In this document: positions 9,101 to 17,000 of the stretch, in pieces
Layout: every line of letters begins with the position of its first letter
Numbering within the stretch: position 1 is the stretch's first letter
NCBI GenBank assembly: GCA_028565635.1
Contig: JAOXYB010016021.1
Location: 1-19,271, forward strand
DNA from: Phoronis ovalis
Taxonomy: Eukaryota; Phoronida; Phoronidae
Direction of reading: 5' to 3'
Length of the DNA: 19,271 nt
Notes under the pieces: generated by a model
Database searches by the model: none
What the model was told of the DNA's origin: nothing
What the model saw: the letters and a program-made list of their open reading frames with translations, nothing else
Made by a program: the position numbers and the translations under genes

Positions 9101-11577
9101 TTGGTCCAGTACTATCCGGATTACCAAGGAATATGTTTGACATGATTGTCATTTTGGATTTTAAAAAAAGATAGCTGCCAACTTTCATAATCAAAAATCT
9201 TCACTTTCAGGTCCATATAAACATTTACATAAAATTTCATTTAAATTTGACTAGTATTTTTTGAGAAAAACATTGGTCAGGACAAAATTTCATAAAGAAA
9301 AAAAGTAACAACAATACTGTCTACCAACTTTGTTGTTGGAAGCTATAATAAATAAAAGTTCATCGATAATATTCATACCATACTTTATCTAGCTGTACTA
9401 GCCAGTCAGAAAACAGCATACATAACCACTTGACTTATTATTTGTTCGACATCTCCATGTTTACTTTTCAAGTTTAAGAAAAACATTCACCAGTGTTTCG
9501 ATGCTACCATTTGCTGATTGGCCATCATTATTCATGCGACTTGTAATTTTATTTCAGTAACACTAGAGGCATTGAAACAAAACATATCATCGCTCAAGAA
9601 AGGCAGAAATACTGCGGAACAAGAAGTTAAACTTCAACCAGGGAACAAATTACTAAATGTATCCTTTACGCAAGCGTACATATATTTCCTAAAATAATTA
9701 TCTGGGATGTCTACGAAATACCTGAATTAGTGAACCAAATACCATACGGTTCTAATAATTCATTTTGTTGCTACAACTGTCCAAATATGCAACCCTAGTA
9801 TGTAGCTTAGGCTAGTGCTGATAAAGATTCTCAACAAAGCGACAATCCAGTGCAGTTTAATTTCCTGGAATCCCAGGGAGGGTAGTCAATATGAAAGTGC
9901 ATTATCGGCTTAAAAATTAAGCATGTTCCAACATGGCTTTCAAAAAAGCCCTTAACGAAGTGAAATTCTGCAAAAAAATACACCCCTCAGGAAGTGATTT
10001 AAAAAAAAATACACCCGAAGAAGTGACTTTTGGAAAAAAAAACACCCCTAACGAAGTATCACACATCCAAAAAATCCACCCCTTTTCGTGATTTTAGCCA
10101 ATTCAAAAAACAGACCCTAAGCCGGTGGTTCGAAAAACACACCCTTTCACGCGAAATTTTGTTGGAACATACGTACCCACTTTCATATTGACTGCCCCTG
10201 GGCCTGGAATTCAATTAAAAATTAATTATTTAAGTTGAGCAAATATATATCGTAGCAGACTTTGCTTCTACTAACCAATCGAGATTAATAAAATCTGTCG
10301 TCAGACATTTGCAAACGACTGCAAACATAGGGGAAATTCTCTTTAACTCTTCATGCAGGAAACTTTTGCCAAACTAAGTTTAACAGTCGATGCTGTGGTT
10401 GAAAAATTCAAGGAGATGGAGAAAGCTTATGAGCTTGTCTGTAAACTATATGGAGAAGATGATAGATCGATGGAGCTCAACTCTTTCTTTAAAATGATTA
10501 CAGATTTTGTTGCTGATTATAAGGTAATAACAATAATTACAAACTGTAATCTAGAACCTTCAAATTAAGTAAAGAAAAGGAAATGCTCAAGAAATAATAA
10601 TAATATATAATCAATTTATAGACAATTACAACTATATTATCTAAAAGAATGTGGAAAGCTTACACTTAAGTTTCTGAGATTAATATTTCCATCTATAATA
10701 TAGTGATTCGACCCCTGTTGGTTAAAACTGTTTTGATATCTTTACCTGTATCAGACAGTCATACTTTCAGAACTATTTGCAATAATTAATAGTCTGCTAC
10801 CAACACCAGAGGTTGGCAGGAGGAGCCGATAAAACTGAGAGGACATTGATTAAGTTGCACACACTACGCCCACATCAGTATACATGGAGTGAATACCAAA
10901 TTCCATGTTGCAGTGTTGATGGAAAAGTTTAAATTGTCGAACAATTCCCTTACATGCCATCATCTTATTTTCAGGCTGCAGTTGAGGAAAATAGGGTTAG
11001 ACAAAATACACCACCAGTTGAATTGATCAATTTTAAATATGGAAACAGCAGATCAAACCCAAAATCGCCAAGTTCATCAAATGGACAAAATGATAGTTTA
11101 CGATCGGAACAAAGTCCAGTGACTTCACCCTTAACAAGTTCTTTACGGCCACATATGATTGTAACCAATCGGCCCATGTCAGAGTCGAATATTCTATCCA
11201 AAACTTCAGCAACTGATAATATTCGTACCAGCAGAGGGAGCTACATTTCTATTACAAATACGGTACAACCAGTGTTACATTTCCAACAAAATACAAATGG
11301 TGGAAATTATACCATGCAGTCCAGCACAAGTAATTCTACCAATAAAATAATCAACAGAAACCCAGGAGATTCTTCACATACACAGCACAGAGCAAATACA
11401 GGGACTCAGGATTCTAGCAAAAACTGGATAATGAGAGACAGTAGAAAGAAGGGTAACAGTACAAGTTTCGTATCTGATTCTACAACGTTCAGACTGCATG
11501 AGAAAGGTAGTAATGATCTGTCACACAATGGTTTTGGTTCTTATGTTAGTGACAATCATTATGACAGTCAACTGTAG
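147..11577 (+). CDS. Formin (FH3-coiled coil-FH1-FH2), 3' part of the gene, 20 exons
   Basis: Formins nucleate unbranched actin filaments and ride their barbed ends; the FH2 dimer does this while FH1 feeds in profilin-actin. Exons read from the sequence: 147-282, 596-646, 968-1066, 2801-2950, 3317-3433, 3872-4009, 4374-4400, 4806-4940, 5535-5667, 6019-6167, 6381-6492, 6836-6895, 7155-7282, 7577-7732, 7916-7984, 8149-8229, 8690-8816, 9558-9658, 10359-10523, 10975-11577. All junctions are GT-AG and phases match throughout, giving 911 residues after a first split codon. Stop is TAG at 11575. The start and any GTPase-binding region lie left of the window. Key matches are TLEILSTIC (FH3), MPLLNW (FH2 lasso), GNFMN, GFKL and VKSSD. 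The subfamily is uncertain. FH3 plus a minimal FH1 is not an obvious DIAPH, DAAM or FMNL pattern, and the invertebrate multiple-wing-hairs-related formins are one candidate. Confidence 0.93.
283..967 (+). other. Formin introns around the 51-bp exon; no other feature seen
   Basis: Two AT-rich introns (283-595 and 647-967) flank the small exon 596-646, which encodes NDEYDCLLCIKFSLRIK. I see no repeat, RNA gene or long open frame in them. Confidence 0.6.
1750..1964 (+). mobile_element. Truncated CCCGGG-tipped MITE relic
   Basis: The right end reads CAAGTACCCCCCCGGG, ending near 1964. It closely resembles the right ends of the fuller copies at 2156-2649, 18112-18506 and 17984-18904. Upstream are three degenerate tandem units built on (A)CAGGGTATATTTTT (about 1829, 1861 and 1892). 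I find no matching left inverted repeat or target duplication, so this looks truncated. The motif at 1859-1876 reappears near 18096-18112, where another element has inserted into it. Confidence 0.55.
2156..2649. mobile_element. CCCGG-tipped MITE, 494 bp, 8-bp target duplication GAATTCCT
   Basis: The left end starts CCCGGTGGGGCTCGCTTG at 2156. The right end, read in reverse complement from 2649, is CCCGGGGGGCTCACTTG. The similarity continues inward about 55 bp to GGTAC..CATGCT.GTCCG. The octamer GAATTCCT flanks both sides (2148-2155 and 2650-2657). There is no transposase. The interior is a degenerate tandem array around ACCCCTAAACGGGAAGT, with copies near 2218, 2285, 2453, 2485, 2520 and 2551 separated by A-rich spacers. 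An 8-bp duplication with short inverted repeats fits a hAT-type non-autonomous element, though P-type elements also make 8-bp duplications. Confidence 0.75.
2951..3316 (+). other. Formin intron, nothing further seen
   Basis: AT-rich intron with donor GTATTG and acceptor ATTTTTAG. I see no repeat, RNA or conserved frame inside. The open frame 3243-3428 is in a different frame from the real exon it overlaps. Confidence 0.55.
3434..3871 (+). other. Formin intron, nothing further seen
   Basis: AT-rich intron of 438 bp with donor GTAAGC and acceptor TTGACAG. Reverse-strand open frames crossing it (3542-3847, 3769-3984) have no recognisable motif and overlap the exon 3872-4009 on the other strand. 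Confidence 0.55.
4010..4373 (+). other. Formin intron before the microexon, nothing further seen
   Basis: AT-rich intron of 364 bp with acceptor TATTTACAG at 4373. No repeat, RNA gene or protein-coding signal was seen. Confidence 0.55.
4576..4657 (+). tRNA. tRNA-Leu, anticodon AAG
   Basis: An 82-nt type II tRNA. The acceptor stem pairs GGTAGCG with CGCTGCC (one G-T wobble), followed by discriminator A. The D arm contains the A box TGGCCGAGCGG. The anticodon stem CTGGT/ACCAG encloses loop TTAAGGC, giving anticodon AAG (reads CTT/CTC Leu codons after inosine modification). The long variable arm CTCTTCGGAG is typical of tRNA-Leu. The T arm is GTGGG-TTCGAAT-CCCAC and contains the B box. No intron is present. 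It lies in the sense direction in the formin intron between exons 4374-4400 and 4806-4940. The reverse-strand open frame 4546-4863 is an artefact of reading through it. Confidence 0.97.
4663..4668 (+). terminator. RNA polymerase III terminator of tRNA-Leu
   Basis: A run of six T, five bases after the discriminator base, is a standard Pol III stop signal on the RNA-like strand. Confidence 0.85.
5424..5495 (+). tRNA. tRNA-Glu, anticodon CTC
   Basis: A 72-nt tRNA. The acceptor stem pairs TCCCATA with TGTGGGA (one wobble) and the discriminator is A. The D arm is TGGTCTAGTGGTTAGGATT, as in animal tRNA-Glu. The anticodon stem CCAGG/CCTGG encloses loop CTCTCAC, so the anticodon is CTC (codon GAG). 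The T arm is CCGGG-TTCGATT-CCCGG. It sits in the sense direction at the end of the next formin intron. Its 3' end is only 39 bp before the splice acceptor at 5533-5534, so branch point and tRNA must share little space. Confidence 0.97.
5502..5507 (+). terminator. RNA polymerase III terminator of tRNA-Glu, inside a polypyrimidine tract region
   Basis: Six T start six bases after the discriminator. The same T-rich stretch lies just upstream of the acceptor of the formin exon 5535-5667. Confidence 0.8.
5791..6022 (+). repeat. Tandem duplication of about 115 bp that duplicates a 3' splice site
   Basis: Copy 1 (about 5791-5908) and copy 2 (about 5909-6022) both begin TGTTTTT.AATAATTCGTATT, share TGTAGATGTTATTAATTT-like and ACACTAATATTAAATTTCAG blocks, and both end CAGAGCC. 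Copy 2 supplies the acceptor used by the FH1 exon (AG at 6017-6018). Copy 1 therefore holds a near-identical acceptor (AG at 5903-5904). If used, the reading frame would continue E-P-V-F-K and stop at TAA 5919-5921. Confidence 0.88.
6493..6835 (+). other. Formin intron, nothing further seen
   Basis: AT-rich intron of 343 bp between the FH2 lasso/linker exons. The acceptor TTATCTGAAG at 6835 has a weak pyrimidine tract but the phase (1) matches both neighbours. No other feature was seen. Confidence 0.5.
7283..7576 (+). other. Formin intron, nothing further seen
   Basis: Intron of 294 bp with donor GTTTGT and acceptor TTTCGCAG. Slightly less AT-rich than its neighbours. No repeat or RNA gene was recognised. 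Confidence 0.5.
8230..8689 (+). other. Formin intron between the GFKL and KSSD exons, nothing further seen
   Basis: AT-rich intron of 460 bp with donor GTGAGT and acceptor ATCTTTCAG. The open frame 8334-8540 has no recognisable motif. Confidence 0.5.
8850..9180 (+). repeat. Three tandem degenerate units with a GCAGCCATTTTGAATCCAAGATGG core
   Basis: Cores start near 8862, 9008 and about 9147, a period of roughly 140-146 bp. The sequence between cores also aligns (CCAAGTTT..TTGG...GGTCCA..AC..TCCG..TTA..AATATGTTT). Unit 2 contains AAGATGGCCGCC (9025-9036), one base from the YY1 consensus AAGATGGCGGC. Unit 1 is more diverged and unit 3 most. The array fills the first part of the formin intron 8817-9557. 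The rest of that intron (9180-9557) is AT-rich with nothing recognised. Confidence 0.65.
9872..10202. mobile_element. CCCAGGG-tipped MITE, 331 bp, 8-bp target duplication CCTGGAAT
   Basis: The left end CCCAGGGAGGGTAGTCAATATG (9872 on) matches the right end read in reverse complement, CCCAGGGGCAGTCAATATG. The exact 16-mer AGTCAATATGAAAGTG (9884-9899) pairs with 10178-10193. A further inner pair is ATGTTCCAAC (9923-9932) with 10161-10170. The octamer CCTGGAAT flanks both ends (9864-9871 and 10203-10210). The interior is an A-rich degenerate tandem array of ACACCCCTAACGAAGTGA-type units. No coding sequence is present. It lies in the formin intron 9659-10358 and fits a hAT-like non-autonomous transposon. 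Confidence 0.8.
10524..10974 (+). other. Last formin intron, nothing further seen
   Basis: Intron of 451 bp with donor GTAATA and acceptor TTATTTTCAG. AT-rich, with no recognised repeat or RNA gene. Confidence 0.5.
10996..11577 (+). other. Formin C-terminal tail: low-complexity, ends in a PDZ-ligand-like DSQL
   Basis: After the end of FH2 the last exon encodes about 190 residues rich in Ser, Asn, Thr and Gln, with clusters such as SPSSSNGQNDS and SPVTSPLTSS and a basic patch RDSRKKG. I see no clear diaphanous autoregulatory (DAD) helix of the MDxLLxxL type. The last four residues, DSQL, fit the class I PDZ ligand pattern X-S/T-X-hydrophobic. The tail is probably disordered and phosphorylatable; binding to a PDZ protein is inference from four residues only. 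Confidence 0.6.
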
Positions 11578-11745
11578 TGTACAGATGGCAGATAAAGAGG
11601 AACTAGTTCTAGTTATAACGTTATTGTACTATTTTGTAGTATAAAAAATGAGATAATCAACCTTTTAGAGAATCCATGAATCACTTCTGATGTATACATG
11701 TATATACAACATAGTAAATCTTGTTGAATGCTAATTTTGTTAATA

Positions 11746-12263
11746 TTACCCTGATAGTAAGACCCCGGACCTCAAAAGTAGGACCGGGGTTTAACTATCG
11801 AACTAAAATAAGTATTTGCTAAAATCGGCTGCATTGATATCCAAATTTTAAAATATAATAACGAGGTGCATCGACAAATGTCAGTTGATTTAGCTACAAG
11901 GTCGTAACTTCCCTTAACTTTAGAAATCACATATTATCTTATTTAAATACTTGTTACCAATATTACCAGCAAAAACTTCCGGTAGGGCTATACAATAGGT
12001 TGTTTTACCATTGTCCAAATTTTAAATTCCGTTTGATAAACATTATTGTGCAATTTAATTGAAACAGACTCGATCCTGAAGACAGTGCAAACTAATGCTT
12101 ATTGAGTTTGAATACTGTATCGGGAGCTACATTTTGTATCCACAAAAATACTACGACTCAAAAGTAAGACTCCCTTCAAAAAGGGTTTGAACTAAAAATA
12201 TTTTTCAAAGTTCCAAAACAGCGGAAGTTCAAATGTAAGACCTGGGTCTTACTATCAGGGTAA
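11746..12263. mobile_element. 518-bp MITE with 23-bp terminal inverted repeats and TA flanks
   Basis: The left end TTACCCTGATAGTAAGACCC (from 11746) is mirrored by GGGTCTTACTATCAGGGTAA ending at 12263. Counting TA flanks, 25 bp align with one mismatch. TA lies at 11744-11745 and 12264-12265, as expected for Tc1/mariner-type target duplication. Subterminal segments near both ends share CTCAAAAGTA.GAC and GGGTTT(G)AACTA in direct orientation. The interior has no long open frame. It lies in the probable 3' UTR region of the formin gene and so may be transcribed. Confidence 0.82.
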
Positions 12264-12527
12264 TACGTAAATAGCTTATACCATGATCTAAATGATAATA
12301 TGTATACATTATGCACTGTTTATATAACATGCACATTTTTTTTTAAAACTCAAATACAAACATATTTTATATTACACGAAGGATACATTCATTTCTTGGT
12401 TACTATATCACCATGTTTTCAGTGCAATTGTTTTGGATCTTTGATCCTGAAACAGGAGGGCAAAATGTAATCATTCAAATGTATTTTCTAACTTTCCTCA
12501 CTTTAAAAGCAACGTTCACCTAAACTG

Positions 12528-12533
12528 AATAAA
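12528..12533 (+). promoter_or_regulatory. Candidate poly(A) signal AATAAA for the formin gene
   Basis: AATAAA on the + strand, 951 bp after the formin stop. Others overlap at 12754-12764. No earlier AATAAA was noticed downstream of the stop, so the 3' UTR may be long and include the MITE, unless a variant signal is used. Confidence 0.35.
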
Positions 12534-12959
12534 ATAGTGACCATTTGAGCAATCACGTGACTATATTACCATTTCAAATAATTAAATATTAGGAATTTAC
12601 TGTTTTGTGGTTTTGCATTAATCCATTTACGAAGTTAAGCTAAAAATAATTTGGAAATTCAATTGTAGATTTAATTTGACTGATGAGACATATACAGTAT
12701 ATTGTTGATATTACAAAAACACATCAGTATGTAACATTTTTTTGGCACAGTAGAATAAAATAAAAGGTTCAATATAAAGTGAATCAAGTTTAAGCGGCAA
12801 CAAATCATTCTAACTAAAACCTGAAATAACTTTTTTTGCTCCCATACTTTTTGCTATTTTCCTCTCTGTTATTTATCTACCATTTTAATTTGCCACCATA
12901 TTTTAATGTAAACAAAAAAAATATCAGATAAGTAACAGAAGCAGAAACAAATTTTGGAT

Positions 12960-12965
12960 TTTAAT
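12960..12965 (-). promoter_or_regulatory. Candidate poly(A) signal ATTAAA for SGSH
   Basis: ATTAAA read on the - strand, about 50 bp after the SGSH stop. Further ATTAAA variants lie at 12902-12907 and 12884-12889. I found no canonical AATAAA on this strand nearby. Confidence 0.35.
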
Positions 12966-13013
12966 TAGAATGGCAACAAATTATCTTGCATTCAATTAAA
13001 AAGCAACAACAAG

Positions 13014-14064
13014 TTAATCTAGTCCATTATCCAAAGCCAAACACTGAGGATTATGTTTGTAAGCTCCAACTCTTTCCAGAACACTACCTGGGCCACATAT
13101 CCATGGGTCATTAGTAATGTTCTGCCATGATATTAACTGTTTCTTCATTGTCTTAAAATCATTACTAAAACTTGGATTGTTGGCCAAGTTAACGGTTTCT
13201 TTAGGGTCTTTAGTAATATCATAAAACTCCCACTGGTCTCTGTAATAATATGAAGTTAAATTTTTAAACCAATTTAGTGGCTCTTTGGAACGAGTCCTAT
13301 TGAGAAGATCTTGAAATGTTGGTGATACATAAAAATCTTGGTCAATTGGAAACGGCATTTTATAATTTAAGTTATGAATCAGCTTATATCTTCTATTTCT
13401 CATAACTCTCATTGGATAATACATTGTCACCTCATGAATGTTATGACTTGCATACACATTGTCCCATCCTTGCTTAGGTTCCTCTTCTAGCACTGATAGA
13501 AGAGATTTTCCGGTGAGTGCCACTGGTGGATGATGCTTCATGATATTGTACTTGGGATACTTGATATCATGCCAGTCCAGAATTGTTGGCACAATATCTA
13601 GTTGCGATGTAAGAACTGTACTTATCTACAGAAAATAAAACATTAATGCTATCGGATACTTCATGGCAAAGTGTCTTAATTTCATAAACATAGCACGTAT
13701 ATCCCCAGCACAACATCCATGTATCATACAATATTCAGCAGAGTTTATGACATCACCTAGCCACCAAGCGAAATTTCATTTTTACTTTATTATAGGGTGT
13801 CCAAATTTTCAAGTTGAACAGAGATAAATTCATTTGACCAACTTTAAGAGTACAAATATTAAATAATAGGAATATGTGCTAAACTCACCTGTCCCTGGCG
13901 CTCTACAGCAGCTGGTGAAGACACTAGCAATGGTTCTGACATGCCAGGATCATACAGATTTGTTCTTCCAACAGGAAATGGAATACCATTGTCTGAAGTA
14001 TACATCACTAACGTGTCCTTGTCATGTCCACTAGCAGACAGCTCTTGCAGGACAAGACCTATAC
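13014..14064 (-). other. SGSH: SGSH second metal site and C-terminal domain
   Basis: Exon 14064-13889 encodes [20 protein letters not shown]. The Asp-Asn pair (13993-13988) completes the calcium site of sulfatases. The last exon, 13625-13014, holds the C-terminal sandwich domain ([77 protein letters not shown]). It ends CLALDNGLD then TAA, with no extension compared with the family. Confidence 0.93.
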
Positions 14065-17000
14065 CTGTGATATAGTATAAACAGAAAGAATTATGGTTAC
14101 TTCAGGCACGTAGTTGTTTCATTCACTCAGGTACTTTAAGATACGTGCTGTGACACTGGAATTCAAATCTATCTAGTTAGACAATCAAATAGTTGCTTTG
14201 ATCAATTTGTATTTCTACTGCAGCAAACGTGATTGCTTGGTTCAAGTATTGTAACAATTATATAATATACCTAAGTTTGTAAAGACAAAATTATTTGTTT
14301 TGATATATTGATGATGTCATAGTTAGAATGTGAACTATTGAGTAACATCTTAACATAGGCTGAGAAGTCTGAAAATCTGCATACTTATCATAGGATTGAC
14401 TATACGTTCAACAAAGCAATGAAATAATTTTGAATTTGTAATTTAATGATTCATCAACCTTTAGAAGTTGTGATTATAGTTTTACATACTTTGATCAAGT
14501 CTACTGATGGTTGTATATTGTGCAGCTATGTCAGTTCTGGCAGCAGGGGTGTCTTGAATGAAATATGGAACTGCAACTTCTTCTGGCTTGTATATAATCG
14601 GGGTCCAGTCTGGAATTGTACCCATACCTGGGCTACCATTGCCAAATTTTTCACAAAATGTACCAAACTGAGGTGACACATGGCCGCAACGATGAGGATC
14701 ATGCAAGGCCACATATAGAAAGAATGGACTGAAAATTGCAGTGTATAGTATTATGCAAAATCATAAAAACGCTAAGATATGTAAAACGGAGTACATCTAT
14801 GTTCCGTATAAAAGGATAAATATAAGCAGTCTCCAACTATATCATTACTTGAATATTGTTTAGAAGCAGAAACATGTGTTTAATAGATAAAATGTATACT
14901 AATTATGAAAAAAATATTAAAATTACATTGTATTATTTTCGTTTAAAAATGTCCGAACCAGTTCTTTGATAAAGGTGCTATTTCTTCCAACTTGATTGAT
15001 ACTATAATTTTCTTCTGTGTAAGCAAAGTCAAAAGGATAAACTGTCTCTGGACCCACATGTTTTTTTCCAATAATACCTACGAAAAATTAAAAAAACATA
15101 TATGTTCTTACAACAGTAACAGAATGTATCTGTTTCTGTTACCAGACGCCAAAACAAATAAATAATTATTGCCTTATATCTTAATCACAAATGCAAACTC
15201 ATTACAAATACAAAACAATAGATGTTGCCACTGCAAAACATAATTAAACTAGAATTGCCTTTTAGCAAAGGCCAGGTTGCACAAAGAAGTAGTTGGATAT
15301 CCAGACCTATTAAGAATTATCCTGGAACCCATGATGTTCAAATATCTCTTTGACCTTTAGGTCCTCTTGTCGAAAGTTTCATGAAATTTAAAGATTTTGA
15401 CTGTTTGACTTCTGAATGACCCTATGGCCCTCAAAGTCAGCTAAGATAACATCTAAATGACCTGTTAACTTCATTTTTGAACTTTTCATCAAATTTCCAG
15501 AAATTAATTTTTTTTTACCTTTTAACCTCAAAATGACCATACGACCCCTAGAGTACCTTTAAATGACATAGAACCATCATTTTTGGAAGTTAAATGCAAT
15601 TATAAGAGTTTGACCTTTGACCCCTGAATAACCTTTTGACCTATTAGGTCAGCTATGATGACATAGGGATGACATATGTCAAATTATACGACTGTAGCAC
15701 CACTCTGTCTTGATTTATAGTATCTTGCTTATTAAAATTAACCAAAAACATGCTAAAAATAAAAATCTGACCTTTTGACCCATAAAAGACCTCAAAAATC
15801 ATCAAGGTGACCTTTAGGTCACCAGATATCTTCATTTTTGAACGTTTTAAGACATTTTTTGAAATTTGACCTACTGACCTCAAATTGACCCCTGACCTAA
15901 TTTTTGTATGTCCCCCTCCCTACTAAGTCAACACCTTAAGTTTGACACTCATAGCTCAAAGCGTCTCCAAGTTACAGACGTTTGAAAATTGGAAGGAAAA
16001 AAAAGAGAAAAAGAAAAGATACAATCTCAATAGGTTGCACTTGCTGTGCAACCTAATTATCAGAGTTAATATTCTGGTTAATCTGTTTACATATGACTAT
16101 AATTTGATTTTCCACTGTGACTGAAGAAGAGTACTTATCAGTGAAATACACAATCCAAGCGAATCATTGTCATCATTAGTTAGTTATACTCTATTCACTA
16201 TTATTTTATAAATGGTCTCAGTGGTAATATAACTGCTGTCTGTAATAGATTAAAAGCATTTGGTAGAGTCACTGGTCATGAACTCCAAACCTCGTTGGAT
16301 GCTGCGTTTTGTGAACGAACAGTAATGCAGTTTTCCATGTGATTGCTTGATTCATTCACATGCTGAGAATGCTTGGATTCTGAATCGGTGGCTCCACTAA
16401 CTGCATGCAAATAGTTTATTGTTACACAATTGCATAAGGATAATTTCCAGTCTGTCTACAAGAAATGTGGTGAAAATCCCAATTCATTATGTCCAAACTT
16501 GCATGGGAATAAAAGGTGGACTAAGGGGGAGACCCTCACTCTGTAAACAGCCTGTTAAGACAACTGCATGTATCAACTTGACGGTTTGAAAATTACCCTT
16601 TCAAGCGAAAATATGTTGAAACATATGTAACCACTTCTGTATTGCCTGACTATGTTTCTTTTGGCTATTAAAATATCTTGTTTGAGTTTAGTCTGTGGAC
16701 TTACCAGTTCTTATACCATTCTGATGTAGCAGAAAAGGCAAACTGCGAACACCATCAAATGAATTGAAGTGATGAATGTCCTGATGCAATCCATACATGC
16801 CATTTTGGTGCTGTGGTAATCCTGTTAGGATCGCAGACCTAAATAAAAATAAATACTCATTAATAAGATAATTAATTCTTTCCTGGCGACTAAATATCAG
16901 AATGACTTTAACTACACATGTCTACATGCAGACATATGAAAAGTTACAACACTAGTATGATAGATCAATTAGTAAAAAAAATATAAAACTGCCAAGGGAT

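Larger units (their letters stand above)
6019..10995 (+). other. Formin FH1 (minimal) and FH2 actin-nucleating domain
   Basis: FH1 is reduced to EPPPAPPPL at the start of exon 6019-6167. FH2 follows over exons 6019-6167 through the start of 10975-11577. The lasso Trp is in MVRMPLLNWTPIK. Next come ALYDK-like SGSLYDKLDFKEFE, the actin-contacting segment NPARGRNIVITKRRIG, the helix GEAEQCLYQLSQVERLEAKL, ALGNFMN, GFKLTTLLKL and VKSSDRSQTLLHYL, then the C-terminal helices KYPDLHYF, VTLEALKQNISSLKKG, and ADYK-AAVEENRVR. All landmarks of a complete FH2 appear in order and no internal break is seen. The lasso conserved Trp, the Ile in GRNIVI and the Lys in GFKL sit where residues essential in other formins sit, so the domain is probably active. 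Confidence 0.92.
11578..13013. other. Intergenic space between convergent formin and SGSH genes
   Basis: There are 1,436 bp between the two stop codons. It contains the formin 3' UTR (at least 11578-11740), a TA-flanked MITE (11746-12263), then AT-rich DNA with candidate poly(A) signals on both strands. No further coding exon or RNA gene was recognised. Confidence 0.7.

Noticed and set aside
10971-11201. Reverse-strand open frame opposite the last formin exon
   Set aside because: Antisense shadow of a coding exon with no motif of its own.
14446-14676. Forward open frame near 14.5 kb
   Set aside because: Antisense shadow of SGSH exon 14728-14490, which matches the sulfatase family strongly.
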